From the NCBI RefSeq assembly GCF_020529025.1, contig NZ_JACNMM010000009.1, forward strand, positions 62,001 through 126,000: a stretch of DNA of 64,000 nucleotides, in the 5' to 3' direction. Position 1 is the stretch's first letter, and each line of letters begins with the position of its first letter. Source of the stretch: Oceaniglobus trochenteri. Lineage in GTDB: Bacteria > Pseudomonadota > Alphaproteobacteria > Rhodobacterales > Rhodobacteraceae. Positions 25,319 through 33,436 of this stretch are shown here, piece after piece. The notes beneath the pieces are model-generated. The model was not told where the DNA came from and ran no database searches. It was given only the letters and a program-made list of their open reading frames with translations. A program made the translations under genes and the position numbers.

Positions 25319-26368
25319 GTGACGGATTCACCGATCACCCTGGCCGATCTTGGATGGTCGGCGCATTTTTCATCCCAGCTTGATATCGACGAATATGCCA
25401 CTCTGGCCCCCGCCCGCATCACCTCGGTCCAGCGCGACAGCGTTGTCGGCCTGGGCGAGGCGGGGGCGCGAACGCTGATCCTGCCCTCGGACGAAAGCGC
25501 CGGGGACTATGCCGTGGGCGACTGGGTGCTGGTTGACCCGGACGTGGGGCGGATCCTGCGCCGGTTGGAGCGGCATTCCCTGTTGCAGCGGCGTGCGGCC
25601 GGCACCGGGCGCGAGGTGCAGCTGATCGCCGCCAATATCGACACGCTGTTCATCGTCAGTTCCTGCAACGCCGATTTCAACCCGGCACGGTTGGAGCGGT
25701 ATCTTGTCCTTGCGGCCGAGGCGGGCGTGGCGCCGGTGATCCTTCTGACCAAGGCCGACCTGGCAGACGAGGCCGAGGATTACATCGCGCGCGCGCGGGC
25801 GCTGGCCGGCAACGTGCCGGTCGAGGCGCTGAACGCCAAGGGCGGCGATGTCGTGGCGCGGCTTTCGCCCTGGCTGGGGCGGGGGCGGACGGGGGCGCTT
25901 CTGGGTAGTTCGGGCGTAGGGAAGACCACCATTCTGAATGCGCTGACCGCGGGCGGTGCGGCCACGGGCGAAATCCGCGAGGATGACGCCAAGGGCCGCC
26001 ACACCACCACCGCCCGGGGGCTTTTCGCGGCCCATGGCGGCAGCTGGCTGGTGGATACGCCGGGAATGCGGGCGATCCGGCTGTCGGATGTGGCCGAAGG
26101 GATCGACGTTGTCTTCGCCGACCTGGTGGAGCTTGCGGCGGATTGCCGGTTCTCGGACTGCGCCCACGACCGCGAGCCGGGCTGCGCGGTTCAGGCCGCC
26201 ATCGCCGCCGGGCAGATCGATGCCGACCGGCTGTCGCGTTGGCAGAAGCTGGCGCGCGAGGAGCAGCACAACAGTGCCAGCCTGCACGAAAGCCGCCGGC
26301 GCGACCGGTCGCTGAACAAGATGTACCGCGAGGGCAAGGCGAACCGCCGCCGCAAGGAAGGGCTTTAG
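25319..26368 (+). CDS. rsgA: Ribosome small-subunit biogenesis GTPase RsgA
   Basis: 349-residue circularly permuted GTPase that helps late 30S maturation. OB-fold N-terminus, then G4 (LLTKADL, about 142-148), G1 P-loop (LLGSSGVGKTT, about 194-204) and G3 (VDTPGMR), the permuted order typical of RsgA. The C-terminal zinc site is present (CRFSDCAHDREPGCAV). The start is GTG with AAGG about 10 bases ahead. Convergent with a small membrane protein gene. Confidence 0.95.
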   Translation: MTDSPITLADLGWSAHFSSQLDIDEYATLAPARITSVQRDSVVGLGEAGARTLILPSDESAGDYAVGDWVLVDPDVGRILRRLERHSLLQRRAAGTGREVQLIAANIDTLFIVSSCNADFNPARLERYLVLAAEAGVAPVILLTKADLADEAEDYIARARALAGNVPVEALNAKGGDVVARLSPWLGRGRTGALLGSSGVGKTTILNALTAGGAATGEIREDDAKGRHTTTARGLFAAHGGSWLVDTPGMRAIRLSDVAEGIDVVFADLVELAADCRFSDCAHDREPGCAVQAAIAAGQIDADRLSRWQKLAREEQHNSASLHESRRRDRSLNKMYREGKANRRRKEGL

Positions 26369-26372
26369 CCCG

Positions 26373-26735
26373 TCAACCGCCTGGCGTCTGCGTGACCGGC
26401 CCGTCGGGCGGCGTGTACCCGCCCGGGGGCCAGATCAGGTGCTGCACCCACGACCAGATCAGCACAACGGCGATGAATGCGACCAGCAGCAGGGCCAGGC
26501 ACAATGGCAACCACGCCAGGCGACGCAGAGCCGGGCCAACGCCCTGGCGTATCCAGAACAGGCAAAGCGCCAGCCCGCCCGCCAGAACCTGCCAGCCCAG
26601 AAAGGTGGTGATGCGGTTCAGCCCGCCCGTGAACCCGTCGCCGGTGGGTGCGATCAGCCACAGCCCGGCCACGGACCATAGCCAGACCGTCGCCCATAGG
26701 ACGAAGAGCAGAAGAAAGACGTTCCTGTGCGCCAT
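26373..26735 (-). CDS. Small three- or four-helix membrane protein, unknown
   Basis: 120 residues from the ATG at 26735 (a GTG five codons upstream is also open). Hydrophobic segments: about 5-27 (NVFLLLFVLWATVWLWSVAG), 44-62 (LGWQVLAGGLALCLFW) and 75-100 (LAWLPLCLALLLVAFIAVVL), then a proline-rich tail (WPPGGYTPPDGPVTQTPGG). Not recognised; no ribosome site decides the start. Confidence 0.65.
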   Translation of the reverse strand: MAHRNVFLLLFVLWATVWLWSVAGLWLIAPTGDGFTGGLNRITTFLGWQVLAGGLALCLFWIRQGVGPALRRLAWLPLCLALLLVAFIAVVLIWSWVQHLIWPPGGYTPPDGPVTQTPGG

Positions 26736-26791
26736 GGCAAAGCATCGCACAGCGGGGCGCAGGGGCCAATCCGGTTGGGGCCAATGGCGAC

Positions 26792-26820
26792 GGCGGCGCG
26801 GTTCGTGATACCGCGCCGCC
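26792..26820. terminator. Stem-loop downstream of the ankyrin gene
   Basis: GGCGGCGCGGT pairs perfectly with ACCGCGCCGCC around a 7-base loop, 12 bp beyond the ankyrin-gene stop. No T tract follows on the minus strand, so terminator function is likely but not assured. Confidence 0.45.
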
Positions 26821-26831
26821 GCTGTCGTCTT

Positions 26832-28331
26832 CTAGGGGGTGGCGCCCTCGGTCACCTGGCTGGGGAAGCGCGCGGCCCAATCGGCCAGGAAGGCGCGCAT
26901 CGCGGGGGCTCCGGCCATGTCGACGGTACGCCGGGGCAGGGAAAGGCCATGTTCCAGCGCCAGCCGCGCGCAGGCGACGTGATCGGCGCCCGCCCTCTGC
27001 GGTGCATGTTCCGAGCCATGGATGATCGTGCCCAGAAGGCTGCCGCCGTGATCGTTCCGGTGCTCCAGGTCGGGCCGAAGCGACAGGAAATAGGCCAGCA
27101 GCTCGGCGTTGCCCGCCCAGCCGGCGCCTTGCACCGGTGTGACCCCCATGGCGGCGGGGCGGTCGTATTCCAGCCCCAGCGCCACTAGCCGTTCGATATG
27201 CCCCCGCGTGTCGGGCAGCATGACAAGATCGGCGATCAGGTTGCGGTATTCCTCGGGCAGGGTGGCCGGATCGAGGAAGGTGCCGGGGGTGGCTTCGCCC
27301 TCGGCCGCGCGGGCCAGAAGGGTTTCGGTTTCCGACAGGCTGACCTCGCCCCCGGCTTTGGCGATCCGTTCGGCGGCCTGCCCATTGCCCATGACCCGCG
27401 CCAGCGCATAGGCCGAGCAGGCCCGCCAGCGCGCCGAGGGGTCGGCCCCGGCCTCAAGCAGAAGCTGCACCATCGCGCCGTCGTTCATCCGCCGCGCGGC
27501 ATGGCAAAGCGCGGGGATCGTGCCTGCGCCGTCATCGGGGGTGGCGCCCGCATTCAGCAGCATGCGCACCGCCTCGTGGTCGTTGAAATCCATGGCGCGG
27601 GGCAGGGCGTTGGTGCCCTTCGGATCGGCCCCCTTGGACAACAACAGGCGCAGCCCCGCGTGGCGGCCCGGCTCGGTCGCATGATAGAGCGTTTCGCCGT
27701 CGTCGGGGTTGGCGCCATGCTCCAGTAGCCATTCGGCCAGCGGCAGGTTGTCGGCATGGCACAGGGCGCCGTAGAGCACCGAAAGCCGCCCCTGCGGATG
27801 GTCGGCAGCGTCGTTCACATCGGCACCGTGCCGGACCAGAAGCCCGGCAATCTCCAGCATGTCCTCGCGCAGATCGGGGCGAAGCTGGTGATAGCGCGAA
27901 AACGCAAGGTGCGCGATGGGGCGGCGCGGGCCGAAGGCGCGTGTGGCGGCGGCCGGATCGTTCCACAGGGCCGCGCGCACCGCCTGAACATCGTAAAGCG
28001 CGATCTCCAGCCCCAAGAGGCCGCGCGCAAGGTCGGGGGTGTCGGACAGAAGCTGTTGGGTGACGTGGTTCTGTCCCTGAAAAAGCGCGATCTTCAGCCG
28101 CTGCTGTTTGGCGGCGCGGTCCAGACCTTCGGTTTCTGCGGCGGTTTTCAGGCGTGGCCAGCTGTCAAAGCTGGCTTCGTTGGCGATGACGTGCAGGAAA
28201 TCGGCACGTTTCAGCGGCGCGGGGGCATCGCCCAGAACCTCGCGCACCCGGGCGGCGGCGGCACTGTCGCCCGCACCATAGGCGCGTTTCAAAAGGGTGG
28301 CCTTGCGGCGCAGTTCATCAAGGGAGGGCAT
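26832..28331 (-). CDS. Ankyrin-repeat protein
   Basis: 499 residues without a signal peptide. Repeats with the ankyrin pattern run from about residue 150 to 330, for example LLVRHGADVNDAADHPQGRL, WLLEHGANPDDGETLYHAT, LLLSKGADPKGTNALPRAMD, MLLNAGATPDDGAGTIPALC and LLLEAGADPSARWRACSAYA. The N-terminal region (SLDELRRKATLLKRAYGAGD) and the C-terminal third are less repetitive. It is probably a cytoplasmic protein-binding scaffold; no partner is suggested by neighbours. AGAGGAAA precedes the ATG at 28331. Confidence 0.85.
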   Translation of the reverse strand: MPSLDELRRKATLLKRAYGAGDSAAAARVREVLGDAPAPLKRADFLHVIANEASFDSWPRLKTAAETEGLDRAAKQQRLKIALFQGQNHVTQQLLSDTPDLARGLLGLEIALYDVQAVRAALWNDPAAATRAFGPRRPIAHLAFSRYHQLRPDLREDMLEIAGLLVRHGADVNDAADHPQGRLSVLYGALCHADNLPLAEWLLEHGANPDDGETLYHATEPGRHAGLRLLLSKGADPKGTNALPRAMDFNDHEAVRMLLNAGATPDDGAGTIPALCHAARRMNDGAMVQLLLEAGADPSARWRACSAYALARVMGNGQAAERIAKAGGEVSLSETETLLARAAEGEATPGTFLDPATLPEEYRNLIADLVMLPDTRGHIERLVALGLEYDRPAAMGVTPVQGAGWAGNAELLAYFLSLRPDLEHRNDHGGSLLGTIIHGSEHAPQRAGADHVACARLALEHGLSLPRRTVDMAGAPAMRAFLADWAARFPSQVTEGATP

Positions 28332-28511
28332 CGGGGTTTCCTCTGACAATGCCCGACGATCCGCTGTGACCGGGCCAGAAAAAACCTGAAGAAGGGTCGT
28401 TCCGTGCAATGTCGGGGGGCCGTCAGGCTTTCCGCGGATCAGGGTGCAGCCCCGTGCTGCGGCTTTTATTTTAGCTTGCATCGGTGGCGCGGGGCAAGCC
28501 TATGTTGAGGG

Positions 28512-28901
28512 ATGAGCGACAAAAGCACCGACCTGGCCGAAGATCGTACCGATTTTGCCGAAGACCGCACGGATTGGGCCGAGGATCGCACGGTTCTGGC
28601 CAATGAACGCACCTTCGCAGGCTGGATGCGCACGGCCATGGCCTGTATCGCCATCGCTCTGGGGCTCAGGGCCATCTTCGGCGATGCCGACCTGTGGTTT
28701 CATCCCGCGCGCATTGTCGCCACGCTGTTTTGCGGCATCGCGGTGGTGATCGTATGGATCGCGCAACGCAAGAGCGCGGCCACCCAGGCGCGGATGAACG
28801 CCCATGCCACCCGCCCCATAACCGAACGCAGCATGACCTTGCTGGCCTGGCTTCTGACGCTGGGATGCCTTGGCACGGCGGCGCTGCTCTGGATCATCTG
28901 A
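28512..28901 (+). CDS. DUF202 membrane protein with heptad repeat N-terminus
   Basis: 129 residues. The first 35 residues are a seven-residue repeat (LAEDRTD, FAEDRTD, WAEDRTV, LANERTF), extending the LAxERTFAGWMRT motif that defines DUF202. Three transmembrane segments follow (about 38-56, 65-83, 107-128). The function is unknown. The GAGGG directly abuts the ATG, so initiation may be weak. Confidence 0.88.
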   Translation: MSDKSTDLAEDRTDFAEDRTDWAEDRTVLANERTFAGWMRTAMACIAIALGLRAIFGDADLWFHPARIVATLFCGIAVVIVWIAQRKSAATQARMNAHATRPITERSMTLLAWLLTLGCLGTAALLWII

Positions 28902-28977
28902 GCGCGCCCCGTTTACGCCGCCCCCGCCCTTGCCTAAGTTACAGCCGCAGACCCCGCCCCCGAATCCCCGGAGCCCC

Positions 28978-30723
28978 ATGTCAGACGCCCCCGCCTATCG
29001 CGTGCTTGCCCGCAAATACCGCCCCGAAACCTTTGCCGACCTGATCGGCCAGGATGCCATGGTGCGCACGCTGAAGAACGCGTTCGAGGCCGACCGCATC
29101 GCCCAGGCCTTCATCATGACCGGCATCCGCGGCACGGGAAAGACGACGACGGCGCGGATCATCGCCAAGGGCATGAATTGCATCGGCCCCGATGGCAATG
29201 GTGGCCCCACCACCACGCCCTGCGGCCAGTGCAAGCCCTGCAAGGGCATCGCCGAGGGGCGGTTCTTCGACGTGCTGGAAATCGATGCCGCGTCCTCTAC
29301 CGGGGTGGAAAACGTGCGCGAGCTGAACGCCATGGCCAATACCCGGCCTGCCGAGGGGCGCTACAAGATCTTCATCATCGACGAAGTTCACATGCTGTCG
29401 ACGGCGGCCTTCAACGCGCTTCTGAAGACCCTGGAAGAACCCCCCGCCCATACGAAATTCATCATGGCCACCACCGAGATCCGCAAGGTGCCGGTGACCG
29501 TGCTCAGCCGCTGCCAGCGGTTCGATCTGCGCCGGATCGAACCCGAGGTGATGATCGCGCACCTGAAGAAGATCGCCGGGCTGGAACAGGCCGAGATCGC
29601 CGAGGATGCGCTGGCTCTCATCACGCGCGCCGCCGAAGGGTCGGTGCGCGATGCCATGTCGCTGCTGGATCAGGCCATCGCCCATGGCGCGGGCGAAACC
29701 ACCGCCGAACAGGTGCGCGCCATGCTGGGGCTGGCCGACCGGGGGCGCGTGCTGGATCTGTTCGACATGATCCTTGCGGGCGATGCCGCGGGCGCGCTGA
29801 CCGAGCTGGGGGCGCAGTATTCCGACGGCGCCGATCCCATGGCGGTTCTGCGCGACCTGGCCGAGATCACCCACTGGATCAGCGTCATCAAGATCACCCC
29901 CGAGGCGGGCGAAGACCCCACCATCGGCCCCGACGAAAGGGCGCGGGGCATGATGATGGCCGAAAAGCTGCCGATGCGGGTGCTGACGCGGATGTGGCAG
30001 ATGCTGCTGAAGGCCATCGAAGAGGTGGGGCAGGCGCCGGGGGCGATGATGGCCGCCGAGATGGCCGTGATCCGCCTGACCCATGTGGCCGACCTGCCCA
30101 GCCCCGAAGACCTGTTGCGCAAGCTGCAGGATACGCCGCGCCCGCCCGCGCCAACGGGTGGTTCCGGCGGGGGCGGCGGGGCTTCGGCGGGGGGCGGTGG
30201 CGGTGTGGCCCGGTCCGCCGCGCCGCGCAACGGCGGTGCACGCGGTGGCGCCGCGACGGCGCTGGCGACACAGACGGAAACCGCGCTGGCCCGGTTCACC
30301 AGCTTTGACAGCATCGTCGAACTGATCCGCGCCAACCGCGATGCGAAGCTGCTGATCGAGGTCGAGACCTGCGTGCAACTGGCGGGCTATTCGCCCGGAC
30401 GGATCGAATTCGTGCCCACCGGCAACGCGCCGCGCGACCTGGCCGCGCGGCTGGCCCAGCGGTTGCAGCTTTGGACCGGGGCACGCTGGGCCGTCACGCT
30501 GGTGAACGAAGGCGGCGCGCCCACCATCGCCGCCCTGCGCGACGCGGCCGAGAACGACCTGCGCGCCAAGGCCCACGCCCACCCCCTGATGCAGGCGGTC
30601 CTGCTGGCCTTTCCCAAGGCCGAGATCACCGAAATCCGCACCCCCGAGGCGATGAAGGCCGAGGCCGCCGAGGAGGCCCTGCCCGAGGTGGACGAGGAAT
30701 GGGACCCGTTCGAGGACGACTGA
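28978..30723 (+). CDS. dnaX: DNA polymerase III subunit gamma/tau
   Basis: 581-residue clamp-loader ATPase. It opens with YRVLARKYRPETFADLIGQD; Walker A is GIRGTGKTTTAR (about 49-60), a zinc module follows (CIGPDG to CGQCKPC), then IIDEVHMLS (Walker B), LLKTLEEPP, and the SRC-type VLSRCQRFDLRRI arginine finger. A Gly/Ala-rich linker near 390-430 leads to a tau-like C-terminal domain. The linker DNA is G-rich but I saw no clear slippery heptamer. It heads a dnaX-GNAT-ybaB-recR cluster. Confidence 0.96.
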   Translation: MSDAPAYRVLARKYRPETFADLIGQDAMVRTLKNAFEADRIAQAFIMTGIRGTGKTTTARIIAKGMNCIGPDGNGGPTTTPCGQCKPCKGIAEGRFFDVLEIDAASSTGVENVRELNAMANTRPAEGRYKIFIIDEVHMLSTAAFNALLKTLEEPPAHTKFIMATTEIRKVPVTVLSRCQRFDLRRIEPEVMIAHLKKIAGLEQAEIAEDALALITRAAEGSVRDAMSLLDQAIAHGAGETTAEQVRAMLGLADRGRVLDLFDMILAGDAAGALTELGAQYSDGADPMAVLRDLAEITHWISVIKITPEAGEDPTIGPDERARGMMMAEKLPMRVLTRMWQMLLKAIEEVGQAPGAMMAAEMAVIRLTHVADLPSPEDLLRKLQDTPRPPAPTGGSGGGGGASAGGGGGVARSAAPRNGGARGGAATALATQTETALARFTSFDSIVELIRANRDAKLLIEVETCVQLAGYSPGRIEFVPTGNAPRDLAARLAQRLQLWTGARWAVTLVNEGGAPTIAALRDAAENDLRAKAHAHPLMQAVLLAFPKAEITEIRTPEAMKAEAAEEALPEVDEEWDPFEDD

Positions 30724-31193
30724 TGCACGAGGTTCACCCGGCCCAAGGCCGGGACATCGACGACCTGGTGCGCCTGCATGCCGTTCTGCAGGACTGGCAC
30801 GCGCGCCATTACCCCAAGGTGTTCAAACCCGCCCCCGACAACATGGACGGCTTCTTCACCGATATCCTGCGGGATCCCGATTGCCGGATCTGGCTTTCGG
30901 CGGCGGGCGATGGCGTCGCCTGCGGTTACCTTTTCGCGCGGATCGCCACGCGGGGGGAAAGCGCCTTTGCCCATGCCCGCAAGCGCCTGATGATCGAACA
31001 TATCGCGGTTGCGGGGGGCACCCGTCGCCAGGGCCACGGTGCCGCGCTGATCGCCGCGGCCCGGGCCGAGGCGCTGCGCGAGGGCTGCGACGAACTGACC
31101 CTCGACACCTGGGCGGAAAATACCGGTGCCCAGGCCTTCTTTCGCTCCATGGGGCTGTTGCCGCAACGTCTGTGGTTTGCGCAAAGCTTGTAG
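30723..31193 (+). CDS. GNAT-family N-acetyltransferase
   Basis: 156 residues. LMIEHIAVAGGTRRQGHGAA is the acetyl-CoA-binding motif A with the RxxGxG/A signature, followed by LTLDTWAENTGAQAFFRSMG, motif B. The substrate is unknown. Its ATG overlaps the dnaX stop (TGATG), so it is translationally coupled to dnaX. Confidence 0.88.
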   Translation: MHEVHPAQGRDIDDLVRLHAVLQDWHARHYPKVFKPAPDNMDGFFTDILRDPDCRIWLSAAGDGVACGYLFARIATRGESAFAHARKRLMIEHIAVAGGTRRQGHGAALIAAARAEALREGCDELTLDTWAENTGAQAFFRSMGLLPQRLWFAQSL

Positions 31194-31247
31194 GCGGGGG
31201 CCATGGCGCGTATCTCTTGCGCAGACACATCCAGATGGAGAGATGAC

Positions 31248-31592
31248 ATGCTGAAGGGCCTTGGCGGATTGGGCGACATGGGCAAGATGATGAAGGCTGC
31301 CCAGGAAATGCAGGGCAAGATGGCCGAGCTTCAGGAAGAGCTTGAGACCACCATGGTGACCGGTGAATCCGGTGCCGGGCTGGTCAAGGCGACGGCAACC
31401 GCCAAGGGCGTTCTGACCGCGCTGGACATCGACCCTTCGATCTTCAACGCCGACGAAAAGGAAGTCGTCGAAGACCTGATCCTGGCCGCCATCAAGGACG
31501 CCCAGCAGCGCGCGGCGGCGAAATCCCAGGAAGAGATGAGCAAGCTGACCGAGGGTCTGGGCCTGCCCGCGGGCATGAAGCTGCCGTTCTGA
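31248..31592 (+). CDS. YbaB/EbfC nucleoid-associated protein
   Basis: 114-residue small DNA-binding protein usually found between dnaX and recR, as here. MLKGLGGLGDMGKMMKAAQEM begins the protein; LVKATATAKGVLTALDIDPS is the central sheet of the family. GGAGAG precedes the ATG at 31248; an in-frame ATG at 31203 has no such site. Confidence 0.94.
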   Translation: MLKGLGGLGDMGKMMKAAQEMQGKMAELQEELETTMVTGESGAGLVKATATAKGVLTALDIDPSIFNADEKEVVEDLILAAIKDAQQRAAAKSQEEMSKLTEGLGLPAGMKLPF

Positions 31593-31657
31593 GCCGCCTT
31601 GCCGCATCTTCGTTGCAAAAACGGTTACGGCGCCAGCGGTGCCGGGGGCGCTGAGTC

Positions 31658-32257
31658 ATGAGCAAGGCGCCTTCGGACATCGATGCGCTGATCGAGCTGA
31701 TGGCGCGTCTGCCGGGCCTTGGCCCGCGTTCGGCGCGGCGCGCGGTGCTGCACCTGATCAAGAAGCGCGGCCAGCTTCTGGGCCCGCTGGCCCTGGCCAT
31801 GCAGAAGGTGGGCGACACGGCGCGCGAATGCCTGAGTTGCGGCAACATCGGCACCGGCGATCTTTGCCCCATCTGCACCGACCCGGCCCGTGCCACCGGT
31901 GAAATCTGCGTGGTCGAGGATGTGGCCGATCTTTGGGCGATGGAGCGCAGCCAGGTGTTCAAGGGCCGCTATCACGTTCTGGGCGGTACGCTGTCGGCGC
32001 TGGATGCCATCGGCCCCGAGGATCTGCACATTCCCCGCCTGATCGACCGGGTCAGCCGCGAAGGCGTGCGCGAGTTGATCCTGGCGCTGAATGCTACGGT
32101 CGATGGCCAGACCACCGCCCATTACATCGCCGAACAGGTCGAAGGCGCGGGCGTGGCCGTGACTTCGCTTGCGCAGGGCGTGCCCATCGGTGGCGAGCTG
32201 GATTACCTGGACGACGGCACCATCACCGCCGCCCTGCGGGCGCGGCGGGCGTTCTGA
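31658..32257 (+). CDS. recR: Recombination mediator RecR
   Basis: 199-residue partner of RecF/RecO that loads RecA at gaps. Helix-hairpin-helix region (LARLPGLG-like [20 protein letters not shown]), zinc ligands Cys58, Cys61, Cys70 and Cys73 ([16 protein letters not shown]), and a Toprim domain ([14 protein letters not shown]). Last gene of the dnaX cluster; convergent with a lacI-type gene 4 bp away. Confidence 0.97.
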   Translation: MSKAPSDIDALIELMARLPGLGPRSARRAVLHLIKKRGQLLGPLALAMQKVGDTARECLSCGNIGTGDLCPICTDPARATGEICVVEDVADLWAMERSQVFKGRYHVLGGTLSALDAIGPEDLHIPRLIDRVSREGVRELILALNATVDGQTTAHYIAEQVEGAGVAVTSLAQGVPIGGELDYLDDGTITAALRARRAF

Positions 32258-32261
32258 CCCG

Positions 32262-33260
32262 TCAGTGCCCGGATGAGCGGCGCGCGATGAGGGTGGGCGC
32301 GGGCGGTTGCGCCCCGTCCCCCGCCCGGCCATCCAGCGTGGCGATCAACAGGTCGACGGCCAGCGTGGCGATATCATCGAGATGCAGATCGACCGCCGTC
32401 AGGGGCGGTTCGGCCAGCTTGGCGCGCGATCCGTCGTAGCGCGTGGCCAGCCGCAGTTTGCCGGGCACCTCGCGCCCGGCGGTGCGGGCGGCCGTCACCG
32501 CGCCCGAGGCAAAGGCATCGACCGGCACGAAAAGCGCGTCGATTTCAGGGTGATCCGCCAGAAGGGCGGCACAGCGGCCTTCGGCCTCGGGTTCGCCCCC
32601 GGCCTCGTCTATGCGCAGCAGGATCTCGGGCATGTTGCGCGCGGTGCAGAAAGCGGCATAGGCGGCCTCGGTCTTCAGATAGGAATTGCGCCGCTGGGCG
32701 CCAGTCACCAGCGCGATGCGGTTGGCGCCCGAGTCGCGCAGGTGGCCAAGCACCATCAGCGCCGTCTGGTGCGACCGCAGATCGACAAAGGGGATGTCAT
32801 CGCGCCCCGGCACCCGGCCGATCGACACCACGGGAATGCCACTGGAGCAGTAGCGTTCGACCATCGGATCATCACGGAAGGGTTCGACAAGAATCGCGCC
32901 ATCCATCGCCAGGGCCTGGGGGCCGGTATCGGCTGCAATCGGGGGAAAGAGGCACAGCGCCTGATTGCGGGTGAGGGAGGCCACGGCCGCCGCCGCCGCG
33001 ATTTCCATGAAGAAGCCCAGCCGCGATGGCCCCGCCGCAATCGAGAAGGGCATGGAGGAGGCAAGCGCGATCATGCCCGTCCGTCCGGTGCGCAGCGATT
33101 GCGCCGACCTGTTCGGGCGGTAGCCGATCTGTTGCGCCAGTTCCTTGATCTTCCGGCATGTTTCGGGGTCCACATGGCGGCGCCCGCTGAAGGCGTGCGA
33201 CACGGTGGTCTTTGAAACTCCGGCCAGCCGGGCAAGATCGCTGATTGTCGGTCTGCTCAT
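32262..33260 (-). CDS. LacI-family transcriptional regulator
   Basis: 332 residues. LacI helix-turn-helix (RPTISDLARLAGVSKTTVSH, then GYRPNRSAQSLRTGRTGMIA) and a periplasmic-binding-protein-like sensor domain with GHLRDSGANRIALVTGAQRR and DALFVPVDAFASGAV. The ATG at 33260 matches where the family begins. It is divergent from a permease-aminohydrolase-exporter operon, and two operators with LacI-type symmetry lie between them, so it very likely represses that operon and itself; the ligand is unknown. Confidence 0.93.
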   Translation of the reverse strand: MSRPTISDLARLAGVSKTTVSHAFSGRRHVDPETCRKIKELAQQIGYRPNRSAQSLRTGRTGMIALASSMPFSIAAGPSRLGFFMEIAAAAAVASLTRNQALCLFPPIAADTGPQALAMDGAILVEPFRDDPMVERYCSSGIPVVSIGRVPGRDDIPFVDLRSHQTALMVLGHLRDSGANRIALVTGAQRRNSYLKTEAAYAAFCTARNMPEILLRIDEAGGEPEAEGRCAALLADHPEIDALFVPVDAFASGAVTAARTAGREVPGKLRLATRYDGSRAKLAEPPLTAVDLHLDDIATLAVDLLIATLDGRAGDGAQPPAPTLIARRSSGH

Positions 33261-33306
33261 CCGGCCCCGATACCATGAACCCCTTCGGCCGCCACGGCGA
33301 AAAGTT

Positions 33307-33322
33307 AGCAAACCGATTTGTG
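33307..33322. promoter_or_regulatory. LacI-type operator, copy 1
   Basis: AGCAAACCGATTTGTG has near dyad symmetry around a central CG, typical for LacI-family operators. Ten central bases are identical to copy 2; the outer positions differ. It lies 47 bp upstream of the regulator start. Confidence 0.75.
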
Positions 33323-33352
33323 CGAATCAATAATCATGATACAGAACCATAA

Positions 33353-33368
33353 TGCAAACCGATTTGCA
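33353..33368. promoter_or_regulatory. LacI-type operator, copy 2
   Basis: TGCAAACCGATTTGCA, symmetric except for the pair flanking the central CG, lies 46 bp centre-to-centre from copy 1 and 68 bp upstream of the permease gene. The spacing would allow looping. Confidence 0.78.
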
Positions 33369-33436
33369 GCAGCCCGCTGTGACTGGCTGGGGATAAAGGC
33401 CCACCGGCACAGGCGGGCGATAAACGGGAGGATGAG

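Noticed and set aside
29965-30250. Programmed frameshift in dnaX giving a gamma form
   Set aside because: No A/G-run slippery heptamer with a downstream hairpin was found; the Gly-rich linker is only GC-rich.
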